64,000 bases of DNA from Atherinomorus stipes (taxonomy: Eukaryota; Chordata; Actinopteri; Atheriniformes; Atherinidae). The stretch spans positions 62,001-126,000 of the forward strand of contig JALJCO010013705.1 in the NCBI GenBank assembly GCA_023101725.1, given 5' to 3'. Under the pieces are notes generated by a model. It was not told the DNA's origin and made no database searches. It saw only the letters and a program-made list of their open reading frames with translations. Below, piece after piece: positions 10,163 through 20,844 of this stretch (position 1 is its first letter; each line of letters opens with the position of its first letter). The position numbers and the translations under genes were made by a program.

Positions 10163-10500
10163 TTGCTGTATTCAGTTGCAGCCATGTGATCCGCTGGTTA
10201 GATATTTGTGTTAACAAGTAGTTGAACAGGTGGACCTTATAAAATGGACAGTGAAATATTATGAAATTATGTAAAGCAAGACCATCTCACCTCTAATACC
10301 TCAACAGTTCACTTAATTTTCGACATAGCATAGATAAGGGGGAGTTGGTTTCCTTTAATTTCTTCGGGAGATATTTCTACTCCAGATCAGCGAATATCCA
10401 ATATAACGGAAGTGATGCAGGCAATTGCACGCAGCCTCTAAATAAGGCATTATCTGCCACAAACTCCTTCAATTCACCAATGCTTTGTCACAAAACATTA
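10163..10500. other. No gene seen
   Basis: AT-rich sequence without recognisable repeat ends or coding resemblance. Confidence 0.4.
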
Positions 10501-10692
10501 GTCGGAACCCCCCTGCGAGCTCAGAGCAGCATGGAGTGGCTTTGTTGTGGTGATTCGTCCTTATTTACAGACATTTACTTGCTATGGTGTCGCATAATAG
10601 TGACGTCATCAAAGTCGCCGCAGTAAAAATGTCCCTAAATAAGGACAAATCACCACAAAAAAGCTGCTTCGAACTCACAGGGGGGTCTGACG
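10501..10692. repeat. Imperfect ~190-bp palindrome
   Basis: The arms match through GGCTTTGTTGTGGTGATTCG / GTCCTTATTTA on the left and the complementary TAAATAAGGACAAATCACCA on the right, with AGCAGC and CCCCCCTG blocks further out. The centre lies near GACGTCATC at 10600. No flanking duplication could be fixed. A foldback MITE or a local inverted duplication are both possible. Confidence 0.6.
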
Positions 10693-11316
10693 AAAGTTCA
10701 CGAATCCTTGGTGCAGGCAAATGTAGCCTATGTATTCTGGTTTGGCGAGTGATGGTCAAATTGACCAAAGTTTGATTTTGTGTGGCCAAGACACTCAACC
10801 CCAAAAAGAAAAAGAAAAAAAAAAAAAAACTCCCAGCCATGTGCCTTCTTGAAGTCAGATCAATGTCATTATCATCTGAGCAGAGCAGTAAGAGCTAGCG
10901 TGGGAGTTGAATGTTGGCGAACGGGAGCATCATTGTGGCTAGCTTGCTAACACACTTCTTAAAAGGTGGACTTTTGCTGAAAAGCAACAAAAAATCTAAG
11001 ACTGACAACCAACTCCAGAATTAGAGTTGAAAGAAAAATTCTTATGAACAGGACAGGGACATTGTCTAACAATTGTCCATCACAAGCAACTCGCTAGTAC
11101 TTTTCATGCTGCGTTCGTGTGAAACCGGGCAGACGGACGACCGCCGCTGCATGCAAAGGCATAAATAAGCCCCTATGTGAAGACGTGGTCTGTCAGTTAC
11201 AGTGACGTCAGTCCACATCTGATGTGTTGTCATAGTGATGTATTGTTTTCCCTGACCCATGTTTTACCATCTTTCTCTCGACTTCTGTGGTTAAAATTAC
11301 ATCTAGTTTGCTTAGC
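10693..11316. other. No gene seen; A-run
   Basis: Contains a poly-A-like run near 10807-10829 but no retroelement body that I can name before it. Confidence 0.4.
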
Positions 11317-11352
11317 TTTTTCACTAGGAGCACTAGTGCTCCTAGTGAAAAA
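11317..11352. repeat. Perfect 36-bp palindrome
   Basis: The sequence is fully self-complementary about the centre ACTAGT, with arms of 18 bases (TTTTTCACTAGGAGCACT). Diverged pieces (GGGAGCACAG, AGGAGCACTATG) follow within 50 bases, so it looks like part of a repeat family with AGGAGCAC units. Confidence 0.85.
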
Positions 11353-13849
11353 ATTTGGGAGCACAGAAAAAAATTTAGGAGCACTATGAATTTTCTTAAA
11401 TAGCACATTTAATTGGTAATAATAATAATAATTAACATTAGCCCAGGCAAAAGGCCCAATAATGCATTACACCAAGAAACAAACAGTTTTAAATACAGAG
11501 AACTTCCCTGTCCCACAGTTTTTGTTGTCCAGTCGCCTGCCACACTTAGCTGTGTCCATCCAGTGGACAGCAGGACTTGGTCTGGGTCAGGTGGGCTTTG
11601 GTATGGATGTTGATTTTACATTATGCATTGTTGTTAAAAAAGGGCACCAAACCGGTGTTACAGCAAAACCTGTGACCCATGAAAATCTGTGACTGTAGGA
11701 GGCGATAACACCTGCTCCCTGTTTATTCATCTGTTTAGGCTGAAGACAGAACAGTTCATCTTTTCAACCTTCAGTTGAACCAGAAACCGGTCCTGCTGCT
11801 GCTGGTGGCTCTGAAGAGGAAACCTCTGACTCCAGATCATGTGTGAACATTTTATAGAGAAAATTAGGAAAATGATCAGAAGACTTGGAGTCTGGTAAAC
11901 TAGAGGTCCGCAGACTAAAGCCTGAAGCTGCTCTGAGTGGTTTTAATATCACCAGCTGAGCTCCACTAATCGGCGGGTCTGCGGTATCGGTTCGTACGAA
12001 CATCACCATACCTACTGCGTAATTCTCCAACTCCGTTCCTCTTTAAGCCTCTTATTAGAAACACCTCAATTGGCAACGCTCTTAAATCCCTTCGTTACAG
12101 TCCGATGATGATCTGAACAGCTCTGCAGCACGTTTCTCTAAAATGACCAACATAAACTGTTTATAACAGGGTCTCCCTGTTATCAGCAGCCGGTCCGGTT
12201 ATACCAAACATCGCGCTCTCCCTCACCATCTTGCAGCCTAGATGGCTTTGCATATTTCCCATCATATCCCTGTCTCGCTAAACCACTTATTTTGCATTAT
12301 ATTTAATCACTGACGCTTACTAACGTTAGCTTGTCTAACATTTAGCCTACCTGCTGTTTACGCTCAGTGTCTCAGCTCTGATTTGTTTAGAGACAGCATG
12401 CTGCCTCCAAAACATTCACCTCCCGCTACAGTTATCCAAATGTGGAATCCAAATTGTTATACAAAATCCTCCACGCATGACCTGGTCCATGTGGACCTCC
12501 TGACAGCAGACAGCCTCCAACAGCCGCTCCCACAGGTGCAGGCAACCCCCTCCGCATCAGTACGGGCTGGAAAGCATCTGCAACAGGATCTGGATGCTGG
12601 ACTGGCCTTTCAGCTTGGCCTCTCATTGTGTCCATCTTCTAAATTGTGTTGGCTTGTTCGTTGTTGTATAGCTGGTGATACCGATGGGTTAAATGTGGAG
12701 CTGGAGCACAACCCGGTGACTTCAAAGCTGCCACATGGCGTCCTGACCATAAAAACATAAAACGTCGCTACATACATATTTTTCATGTATTTTTCAACTG
12801 TCAAATTAATAAATTTAGTGTTGTTGGCAGTTTCATTTCCACTTTAGATCAATCCTGACTTATTTCAGGAGCAAAGTGTAAATTACAGGGGTGAAAACTG
12901 TAATCGCACGCGTGCTCCCTTCTACTTGTACCAATCTATATTTAGGCGCATATGCGAATAAAATGCTCGCACTGTACAGCCCTGCTTTTAAATGAAATAA
13001 TTTTTGTGAATAGATAACAGGAGAACTTACACAATATCCCTTTAAAACTGAACCGTCTGGATCGTATTTATTCCACTGTGTAGAGTTTCTTGGTTGTTAA
13101 TGCTTGACAGTTTGTGTTTAATGTGCCATCCAAAGAGAAATCTTTACTTTCAGCAGCATGGAGATGTTAAAAGGGGAAAAAAAGGAAATCTGTAAACAGG
13201 TTCAAAGCTCTGAGTCAGGGATGCTTAAAGACACCGACTGTTACAGGTCAGGGAGTCATGCTCACTGTGACTTTTCCCGCGGGATTCATTGTTCCGGAAG
13301 AAAGCCTGTTTATAATCAAGTGAATAATATTCAGCAGGTCAGATCAGAAAAGCTGCGCTGGAAGCCGAAAGTTTCACGTTTATAGAATCATTAAACCATA
13401 CAGAGGTTAATCAGGGACACTTTTTTTTTTAATTGAGAATAAATAATTCAGAGAAGAATTCCTTAACTAAATTGACTTCACCCTGATGTTGCTTTCAAGG
13501 CTTGCTGTCTTCTGACTACTCTCAGGAAGTTTTACAGCAGATGTATCTCTTGTCTTTCTGTTAACTTCTGTATGGAGTTTTCATGTCAGACCGATGAGAA
13601 ATAAAGAACACCCCTCCACAAGCAGCCACCAGGGTCCGGTCCATTTTCCGTCTTTGCTGAAGCTCTTTGATAAAGTGTAAAGGACAATATGATTGTGAAG
13701 AGTGATCGTACAGCAGAACAACGTGCCTGCTCAGCAAAACAAGTGAATAAATGGTCACCAGAAAGTTTATGATTGATCAATTTCTCTGTCTGGATAAAGT
13801 GTTAAATGTCACATCACTTGGGCTAGTTTAGAGTGTATCTTTGTTAAAC
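11353..13849. other. No gene recognised; possible hAT-like right end near 12975
   Basis: Open frames at 11764-12030 (minus) and 12383-12760 (plus) have no family resemblance I can name. Around 12940-12985 the sequence ends in GCACTGTACAGCCCTGC, like a hAT terminus (inverted CAGGGCTG). With the AGGAGCAC-rich part near 11320 this could be one large rearranged element, but no target duplication supports it. Confidence 0.3.
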
Positions 13850-13988
13850 TGGAAGGCCCCAAGATGATTGCAGGGGGTCTCCAGATCTTGAAAAAAAGTA
13901 TATAGGAATTAAATTTGGAATTTTATTAGAGCTGTCAACATTTATGCATTAATGGGGTCATGGCTCAGATAGTTTGAGAAGCACTGCT
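13850..13988. mobile_element. hAT fragment
   Basis: Contains GGGGTC blocks and ends AGTTTGAGAAGCACTG, the complement of CAGTGCTTCTCAAACT, a common hAT-type terminus in vertebrates. The left end is not defined. Confidence 0.45.
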
Positions 13989-14329
13989 CTAAACCATCCC
14001 GGATCAGTCACATAAAGAACATAAAACCATTCTGGGATTCATTCATACCTCTCTTTGATTGTGTTTTGGTGACATATAGAATATATACTATACTTAGCTT
14101 ATATTCAGCTTCTTCTCAAGAAAATGTCGACATCTCCAGTCTGAGGGTGGGAGAACCAGCTCCCTGTTCAATGCACAGTTGATTTTTAAGTTTTTTTTTT
14201 TCTTTTTAAGTCTTCAAATGGTTGGGCCCTTCTTATCCCTCCAAACTATAAACCTCACATATTCCGTCTCGATCACTGAGATTCTCTGAGCAGTTGTGCC
14301 TTGCTGTCTCGAGGTCCAGGCTGAAACTA

Positions 14330-15175
14330 TGAGGGGACTAGGGTTTTCATGATACTAAAATTTCATTCTCAATAACGATAAGGATGGTGGTCAAAATATT
14401 GCCAAAAAAACCAACAATCCAAGCAATACAACAAAAATATATCAATAAACATGAGAAAAGTCCTTAAAAATGTAAAATAAATACATTATTTTAAATGTCT
14501 AGTTTGTGAAGAGATACATTCTTCAACAGTCTTTACTAAATGCTCATTGTGATTCAGAAGAGACTAACTAAAAAACTTCAACCACTCGTTAGTGTACTTA
14601 TTTACATGTCCTTTTCTTCACAATACTTAAGACCAAATCAACAATAAAACAGAAAAACTAGTTAGGGTGAACAAGTTTTTAAATTAATTAATTAAACATT
14701 TTAAAAGAGTAATTTTCAAATGTGTTTGCCTACAATCTATATCAACAGGCATCAATATGTGACTGTAAGCCACGGTGAGATCATCCAGTAGCAGTTTCAG
14801 GGTGTGGAGAATGTCTCCTGCTCTGAGATACCGCTGTGCGAGCACGAGGCTCATGTGAGCGCTTCTACGCGGGGGCGGGGCCCGCGGTAGCAGCTGCAGC
14901 TCATTCAGAAGAGTAAACGATACACGCTACGTCAGTCTGCATGAGTCTCCAATAACACCAGAAACAGTCACTGGATTTATCGCTAGTCACTTTTTAAAAC
15001 AAAAAAGTTAAAAGAGAGGTCTAAGTTGCAAAGTTAGCCACACTGAAAACAATGGGTCCTCCAGGGAGAGGCCATAGGGGAGGGGCTGCCTGCAGCAGTG
15101 CCTATTTAAAAGGGCAGAGGTGGCGGATACTTTCAGCGACTCAGCAGATGCCAAAGTGGCATTCAATAGCGATAC
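14330..15175. repeat. Degenerate repeat with a CpG-rich core
   Basis: Begins with TAGGGTTTTCATGATACTAA followed by CAATAACGATAAGG, the style of hAT-type MITEs with CGATA motifs. It has an unusually GC-rich patch at 14815-14900 and ends near a CAATAGCGATACCCATG block. The ends do not pair well and no TSD was found. Confidence 0.35.
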
Positions 15176-15202
15176 CCATGCTAATTAATATCTAACTAGA
15201 TC

Positions 15203-15353
15203 GGGGTTTCTCTATCCTGGTCCTCAGGGACCCCTGCCCTGCATGTATTCCAGGTTTCCAACTCCACACCTGATTCAGATCAACTCAACTGCTCATCAAG
15301 TTCTTTGCAAGCTGCTAACGAGCCTTTCATCTGAGTCAGGTGTGTTGAAGTAG
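15203..15353. mobile_element. Half of a palindromic fish MITE
   Basis: Runs from a CTATCCTGGTCCTCAGGGAC block through CACCTGATTCAGATCAACTC to GAGTCAGGTGTGTTGAAGTA. This is the left arm and start of the right arm of a well-known foldback MITE in fish. It is cut off at about 15353. Confidence 0.65.
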
Positions 15354-15469
15354 GAATATCTTGAAAACCAACCCAAAGGAGTCAAAAAGCAACACAGAAA
15401 TTTCACCGTTGAGTAAATGCATGTTTAAACTCATAGAAATAAGGTCCAGGTTGAAAAAAATAGTTATCT
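15354..15469. mobile_element. Right-end fragment of the foldback family at 20216-20840
   Basis: The AATAAGGTCCAGGTTGAAAA block and a TTATCTTTTAA end match the right arm and TTAA edge at 20790-20844. The left arm is absent. Confidence 0.6.
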
Positions 15470-15529
15470 TTTAAAACTTGACTAAGTTTTGGCATTTGTG
15501 CTGAATGCTAGTTTCCTTCATGTCTTTTT

Positions 15530-15632
15530 TATTGCTTTCAGTCCACCTTTCTATTTGTATTTTGTTCTCCCTGTTATACAGCACCTTGGTCTCTTTTTTT
15601 ATGTGCTTATAAATAAAGTTCACTTGACTTTA
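15530..15632 (+). mobile_element. LINE 3' tail
   Basis: Ends with ATACAGCACCTTGGTCTC, GCTTATAAATAAAGTTCACT and TGACTT, the conserved 3' terminus style of CR1/L2/Rex-type LINEs in fish. No coding sequence remains. Confidence 0.55.
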
Positions 15633-15914
15633 CTAGTATTGTGAGGTGATGAGAAATGACGAGATGGCAATGTTTCACTATACTGCTGTTTTGGATGGAG
15701 CAGTGTCTACTGTAACTGACATTACAGGAAACCTGATCCATAAAACATTAATTTGTACAACTTGTGTGTTGAAAACACAAAGACTTAAAATATGAGAAGA
15801 AAAAAAATTTAAAGAATGCGTCCATCATAAATGTACTACAGTAACATTTAAACAGTCCATATTCACAGCAGCTTTTTAATAGCATCCAATAAATATGTGT
15901 TTCTCACTCAATCT

Positions 15915-16215
15915 CCAACATTTATTTTTTACTAATTAAACAAACTCACCATCTAAAAAGTTGGGACGCTGTGGTAAACGTAAACCAGAGGTGGACATTT
16001 GTTGTCCAGGAAGTAAAAATCCTGTCCTGTAGTTGTTCCAACCAATCAACAAACCAGCTGAATCTAATTAGCACAGCTCCTCTGCAGGTAGACGAGCTCG
16101 TTAGTGCAAACACCTAAACATACAACAGATCCAAAACAGGATTTTTACTTAATGGCACCTGAGTTGTCCACCTCTGATAGAAACAGAATTCAATGATTTA
16201 CCAGTCTTACAAACC
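15915..16215. mobile_element. TACAACCCC-type MITE fragment interrupted by another MITE
   Basis: The subterminal motif AAAAAGTTGGGACGCTGTGG followed by AAACGTAAA, then AACAGAATTCAATGATTTAC after the interruption, matches a very common fish DNA element. The insert 15986-16176 has inverted ends CAGAGGTGGACA...TGTCCACCTCTG, a hAT-type MITE terminus. Flanks ACGTAAAC and ATAGAAAC agree at only 5 of 8 positions, so the TSD is unproven. Confidence 0.65.
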
Positions 16216-16432
16216 TGTGAAAGATTTTTTTTTTCATATCCTAAAGGTGTTTACACACCGACTCCAAATATTTCGTCCGAAAGATTCACACGGCAATAGC
16301 TTTAATTTCAAGCTTTAATTTAAATTAATGTCAAGTCAACGGGAGCGTTCACATCAGTGATCAGTCCTACAATTTTGCAATTTTTATTTTTTCGAACTGA
16401 GGTTGATTTTCTTAATATTCGCGTCCAACAGA

Positions 16433-16868
16433 TAGACTTGTAGTTCTCAAGACCGGTCTTGGTCTTGAGATTGGTCTCAAGACCGGTTTTTCGCGGTCTT
16501 GGTCTCGGTCTTGGTCTTGGGTCTCTCAGTCTCACAATGTCTCGGACTGGCCGAGCGGTCTTGAAAGGATTTGAAACCTATCATTTACATGCAGGTACTG
16601 TTTTTTATATATCAAATTTATACACCCCTTTAAGTACCAATCACGTACCAAATAATAAAATGTAATAATTTTTATACTAAGCAGCTGAACGCAGAGTGCT
16701 GCTCAGGTTCTGCAACTCATGAAAAAAGGAAAAAAATATATGTTTTTTCTTGGTCTCTGGTCTCGAGCGGAATTAGTCTTGGTCTTGAGTTGGTCTGTCT
16801 TGGTCTTGACACTCTCTGGTCTTGGTAGTGTCTTGGTCTCAGTTTAGGCGGTCTTGACCACAAGTCTA
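16433..16868. mobile_element. hAT MITE rich in GGTCTTG units
   Basis: The inverted ends TAGACTTGTAGTTCTCAAGA and TAGACTTGTGGTCAAGACC are flanked by CCAACAGA (16425-16432) and CCGACAGA (16869-16876), an 8-base duplication with one mismatch. Both flanks of the interior are packed with GGTCTTG/GGTCTC repeats, which makes the long open frames of repeated R-P residues meaningless. Confidence 0.82.
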
Positions 16869-16982
16869 CCGACAGATACACAATACACCAATCAGAGAAG
16901 GCGCTCTGACCGTCACAGAGCTGCTCGCAATCAAAGAGAGAGAGGAGAAAAAAAAGACAAGTGTGGCTTGGTCGCTGCTATA

Positions 16983-17317
16983 GGGGATTATCACGCTTAC
17001 CGGAAGTTCCCGGAAGCACATCAGTAAACGCTAGCTGGCTAATGCTAGCATGCTGTGAAGTGCCGGTGTTGTGCCCCACCAGTGACAAACAAACGTGTGT
17101 TTTATTATAGAGTTCGGCCCTTCACCGCGGCGAATCGATCTCTTTGATCCACTTCTTCCTTAGTATCACTTCAGTCTGGAATCCGTGAAAATTTCAGTAG
17201 GGTTGGCGTTTATTCACGTTATCTATGAAGTAAAGCAGGGATATTGAACTGGGCCGGAAGTGGGCCCTCCAAGTGTTTCAAACCGGAAGTTTGGAACACG
17301 GAAGCGTGATAATCCCC
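16983..17317. mobile_element. Foldback element family E, short copy
   Basis: Ends GGGGATTATCACGCTTACCG and, inverted, GGGGATTATCACGCTTCCG are flanked by TA. The interior matches the right arms of the copies at 18029-19165 and 26616-27241 (blocks CGCTAGCTGGCTAATGCTAG, TTCACCGCGGCGAATCGATC). Most of the left arm is deleted. Confidence 0.8.
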
Positions 17318-18026
17318 TATTGTATAATTTTGGCTCAGGTTTTGTCATCTTTGTGTTGCAGCACTCTTGTTTGGCAAACGAGGGGAAAAAATCACAGCTG
17401 AAGTAACCATGTTTCCCCCTACATTTTGTAGCCATTCAAGGTTTTTAGCTACAGGCATTATATTTAAAATCCGCATTTGGCATCTCCACGGTGAGATCAG
17501 CTGTTTTTCAGCATCCAGAAAGCAGCCGCCTCTCCCTCCGTTACTGCTGCATGTGCTCACATTCCTCTGGAATAACAAATGCCAGTTTGTTCTTGCATGT
17601 TTGTAATTTTGCATCAGAGCAGGTGTGTGCTGTATAGGAAAATGCGTTGATGTTTCTCCTCTGAATTATTTGCAATTTCGTACAGTTTATCCGTATCGGT
17701 CCCGGTGTGAAAAGGCCTCAAGTGTGACTCTGACCCAGGCAGTGTGAATAATCTTTCTCTGACATGATTCTGACGTGATCCTGTGTTTCTATACGCAAGT
17801 TATTATGCCAGTTGACTTTCATTACTTCTTAGATTAAAGTCAGAGTTGGTAATCCTGCTCAGAAAGACTTTTTGTTAATCTGGGTGAAATGGTCCTTCCA
17901 TCCTGACAGTAGTCAAGACATCATGTATTCATAAACAGGAAGGAAAAAGTCAGACCTCTGTGAGAACTGCAGTTGTGTAAAAACTGACCAATCCCTGCCA
18001 TTCGCGCCGAAAGGCAGGATTGGTAA
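17318..18026. other. No gene seen; possible TTAA-element left end at 17838
   Basis: TTAA at 17834-17837 is followed by AGTCAGAGTTGGTAATCCTG, which resembles the start of the TTAA elements elsewhere, but I could not find a matching right end. Confidence 0.35.
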
Positions 18027-18028
18027 TA

Positions 18029-19165
18029 GGGGATTATCATGCTTCCTTGTTCAGGTTTCCGGAAGTTGAAACATTTGGCACTTCCTCTTCCGGGCCATGT
18101 TAACGACAACCGTTCCTGCTCTGTTATACTGTTTAAATCGTATAAACTTCAAACATACTTAAGTTTTCATTCTAGACTGAAATGATACTAAGGAAGAAGT
18201 GGATCAAAGCGATCGATTCACCGCGGTGAAGGGCCAAACTTTATAATAAAACACACGTTTGTTTGTCGCCGATGGGGCACAACACCGGCACTTCACAGCA
18301 TGCTAGCATTAGCCAGCTAGCGTTAACTGACGTGCTTAACATTGTGCGTCTTAAAACACACAAACATCTGAAAATCGGGTCTGTACCTCCCCGTTTCCAG
18401 TGGAACAACTGGGGACTGCCAAGAAAGGAGACGCTTTCAGATGCTTGTGTGTTTTCAGCCGCACAAAGTTAGGCACGTTATCGAGCTGGCTAATGCTAAC
18501 CTGCTAACACGACTGCGCAGTCTGCCGGCCACAAACAAACGTGTGTCGTTTTATTATAAAGTTCGGTCCTTCACCGCGGCGAATCGGTCGTTTTAATCCA
18601 CTTCTTCCTCAGCATCACTTCAGTCTGGAATGAAAACTTGGCATTGGCCTTTATCCGATTTACAAAGTTTAACAGAGTAGTAGCTGGCGGATTATTGTTA
18701 GCAGGTTAGCATTAGCCAGCTTGATGACGTGCCTAACTTTGTGCGGCTGAAAACACACAACCATCTGAAAACGTCTCCTTTCTTGGCAGTCCCCAGTTGT
18801 TCCACTGGAAACGGGGAGGTACAGACCCGATTTTCAGATGTTTGTGTGTTTTAAGACGCACAAAGTTAAGCACGTCAGTAAACGCTAGCTGGCTAATGCT
18901 AGCATGCTGTGAAGTGCCGGTGTCGTGCCCCACCGGCGACAAACAAACGTGTGTTTTATGATAAAGTTCGGCCCTTCACCGCGGCAAATCGATCGCTTTG
19001 ATCCAGCTTTTGATCCAGTATCACTTCAGTCTAGAATGAAAACTTAAATATGTTTGGAGTTTATCTGATTTAAACAGTATAACAGAGCAGAAACGGCCGT
19101 CGTTAACATGGCCCGGAAGAGGAAGTGTCAAAATCCGGGAACTTCCGGTTAGCGTGATAATCCCC
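18029..19165. mobile_element. Foldback element family E, long palindromic copy
   Basis: Ends GGGGATTATCATGCTTCC and, inverted, GGGGATTATCACGCTAACCG, with TA on both sides (18027-18028, 19166-19167). Arms of about 480 bases mirror each other (18029-18510 and 18700-19165), so similar 69-codon open frames appear on opposite strands at 18263-18472 and 18733-18942. Each arm carries a smaller inverted repeat (ACACACAAACATCTGAAAA and its complement). The loop (about 18511-18699) contains a third partial copy of the arm. No transposase resemblance. Confidence 0.85.
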
Positions 19166-19490
19166 TATTCACAATTTATAGAAAGAACGAATCAATGCCT
19201 TTATGTCTCGTCTCTGTCCCTCCCCTCTCACCATCCCCACGTGACCCCCCTGTGCGCCGCTCGCTGTAAACAAATATAGCTAATGGACTGCTAACTGCTG
19301 CTGCGCAAAAAAACAAAACAAAAAAAAAAAAACAACAGATGAGGATTAAGTCTTGGAGGTGTTGACGTTTGCAGTGTGTACTTTTTACACCACAAAAGGA
19401 GTTGGAGGTGAGTGGATTAAAGCTAAAAATGTGGTTTGTCAGCTGTTTACTATCAAGCTAACGAGCTATCCACTCGGCTGTTATCGTTAA

Positions 19491-19727
19491 AGGTAGAGTC
19501 TGAAGTCCCTCCAGCATTTCTGTTTGCAAACAACAGTATTCAAACTTAGCGCTCCTCCCTCTCAGGCTAACGGCCGCCTTGTTCTAGCTAGCTTATTCAA
19601 CTTCAAGCTTCTCCTTCAGAGCTCAGAAGCGGCTACAAGCCAAACTATTATTAACCTGGTTTTCCAAAGTGTATTATCTGAAGCTCTTACCTTTGCTTCG
19701 GTGCATCCACGGTGTTTTCTTTCTTTC

Positions 19728-19803
<76 letters not shown>

Positions 19804-20095
19804 TTTCCTTCGAGAGTTGGAGTGACTGGCGTCTGCTCCAATCATGAGCTTATTTCCACACAGCGTCATGTTCTTAGCTCTGTCATTGGCTGCTGATATA
19901 AACAGAAATCTCCACCCAGAAACGTCCCTAACACACCAAAACCATGCAAAAGAGTGAATTACAGGCAGGGGGAGAGGGAGTTGCATTCAAACGCACCACG
20001 GCACAGGAGTAGAGACCCAAAGGCGGGTTTGAGACGGATTTCACTTACTCAAGTCTAACGTTAATTTTTTACGGGGGGAACTTCGGACTATACCT
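19491..20095. mobile_element. TTAA-target (Kolobok-like) element with proven empty site
   Basis: The TIR AGGTAGAGTCTGAAGT pairs with the inverted right end AGGTATAGTCCGAAGTTCCC. TTAA flanks both sides (19487-19490 and 20096-20099). The paralogous host repeat at 25041-25350 has a single TTAA at this exact point (GTTATCGTTAACCTCC), so the insertion and its target are established. A second, interrupted member lies at 35247-36375. No gene inside. Confidence 0.92.
19716..19806. repeat. (CTTT)n microsatellite
   Basis: Long near-perfect tetranucleotide tract inside the TTAA element. The matching position in the relative at 36060-36092 is a shorter CT-rich run, so it expanded in place. Confidence 0.95.
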
Positions 20096-20215
20096 TTAAC
20101 CTGCTCGTAAAACATCGGAGCACACGTCCCTGTGCTCTGAAGGCGTGGTTTCTGGTGGTGTGTTTTTTTTTTTTTAAAAAACATCGCTTGAAGAGACAGT
20201 TTTTCCAACCCTAGC

Positions 20216-20840
20216 AGGATAAGTTTATTTTTTTTCAACCTGGACCTTATTTCTAGGAGTATATATGTGCATTTACTCACTGGTACAGTTTCTGCATCAC
20301 TTTGAGTCCTTGGGAAGATATAACGTTAAGTCGCTTTTCGGTGAATATCCAGTATCATGACGGAGACGGGGCAGCAAATCTCCTTGATTTTCACCAATAC
20401 TTTAAGTTGAATGAACAAACGAACGAGTACTATTGTCCTGTGAGTCCAGATTTAGCTTTCCATTAGTTATCAGGGTGTACTACACACTTCGGGGCCGCGC
20501 ATTCCCGATGTGCGCGTCCGTAGCGCAGCTGAGACGAGCAGCTCGCTCCCCAGACAACAACAAAAACACAATTTGCAAAACTCTGAACTCACAGGACAAT
20601 AGTACTCATTCATTAGTTCATTCTACTTGAAGCATTGATGAAATGAAGGAGTTTTACCGTAGAAAATGTCTAATATAGTGGCTTCCCTGTCTCTGCCATG
20701 ATACTGGACGTTCTCCGAAAAGCAACTCAACGTTATATCTTCCCAAGGACTCAAAGTGATGCAGAAACTTTACCGGTGAGAAAATGCACACATAGACTCC
20801 TAAAAATAAGGTCCAGGTTTCAAAAAAAGAAACTTATCCT
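20216..20840. mobile_element. Long-armed foldback element
   Basis: Inverted ends AGGATAAGTTTATTTTTTTT and AGGATAAGTTTCTTTTTTTG continue as arms of about 230 bases (AACCTGGACCTTATTT, TTTGAGTCCTTGGGAAGATA, CTCACAGGACAATAGTACTC blocks). TTAA follows the right end (20841-20844), but the left flank is TAGC, so the target duplication is not clean. The loop is GC-richer (20480-20560). Confidence 0.78.
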
Positions 20841-20844
20841 TTAA

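Larger units (their letters stand above)
19268..20190. repeat. Dispersed repeat, copy 1 (split by a TTAA element)
   Basis: Bases 19268-19490 and 20096-20190 together match 25041-25350 closely (GCTAATGGACTGCTAACTGC, GAGCTATCCACTCGGCTGTT, then AAAACATCGG and CGTGGTTT blocks). The outer ends are not defined. Confidence 0.8.

Noticed and set aside
18263..18942. Two similar 69-codon frames on opposite strands
   Set aside because: They are the mirrored arms of one palindromic element, not two genes. The same arm in the other copies is not open in this way.
901..19806. CRISPR-like arrays
   Set aside because: The regular repeats at 901-976 and 19716-19806 are tetranucleotide microsatellites, and the host is a vertebrate.
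17838..20095. One large TTAA element from 17838 to the 20-kb region
   Set aside because: The left end looks plausible but no right end pairs with it; the region is better explained by separate elements.
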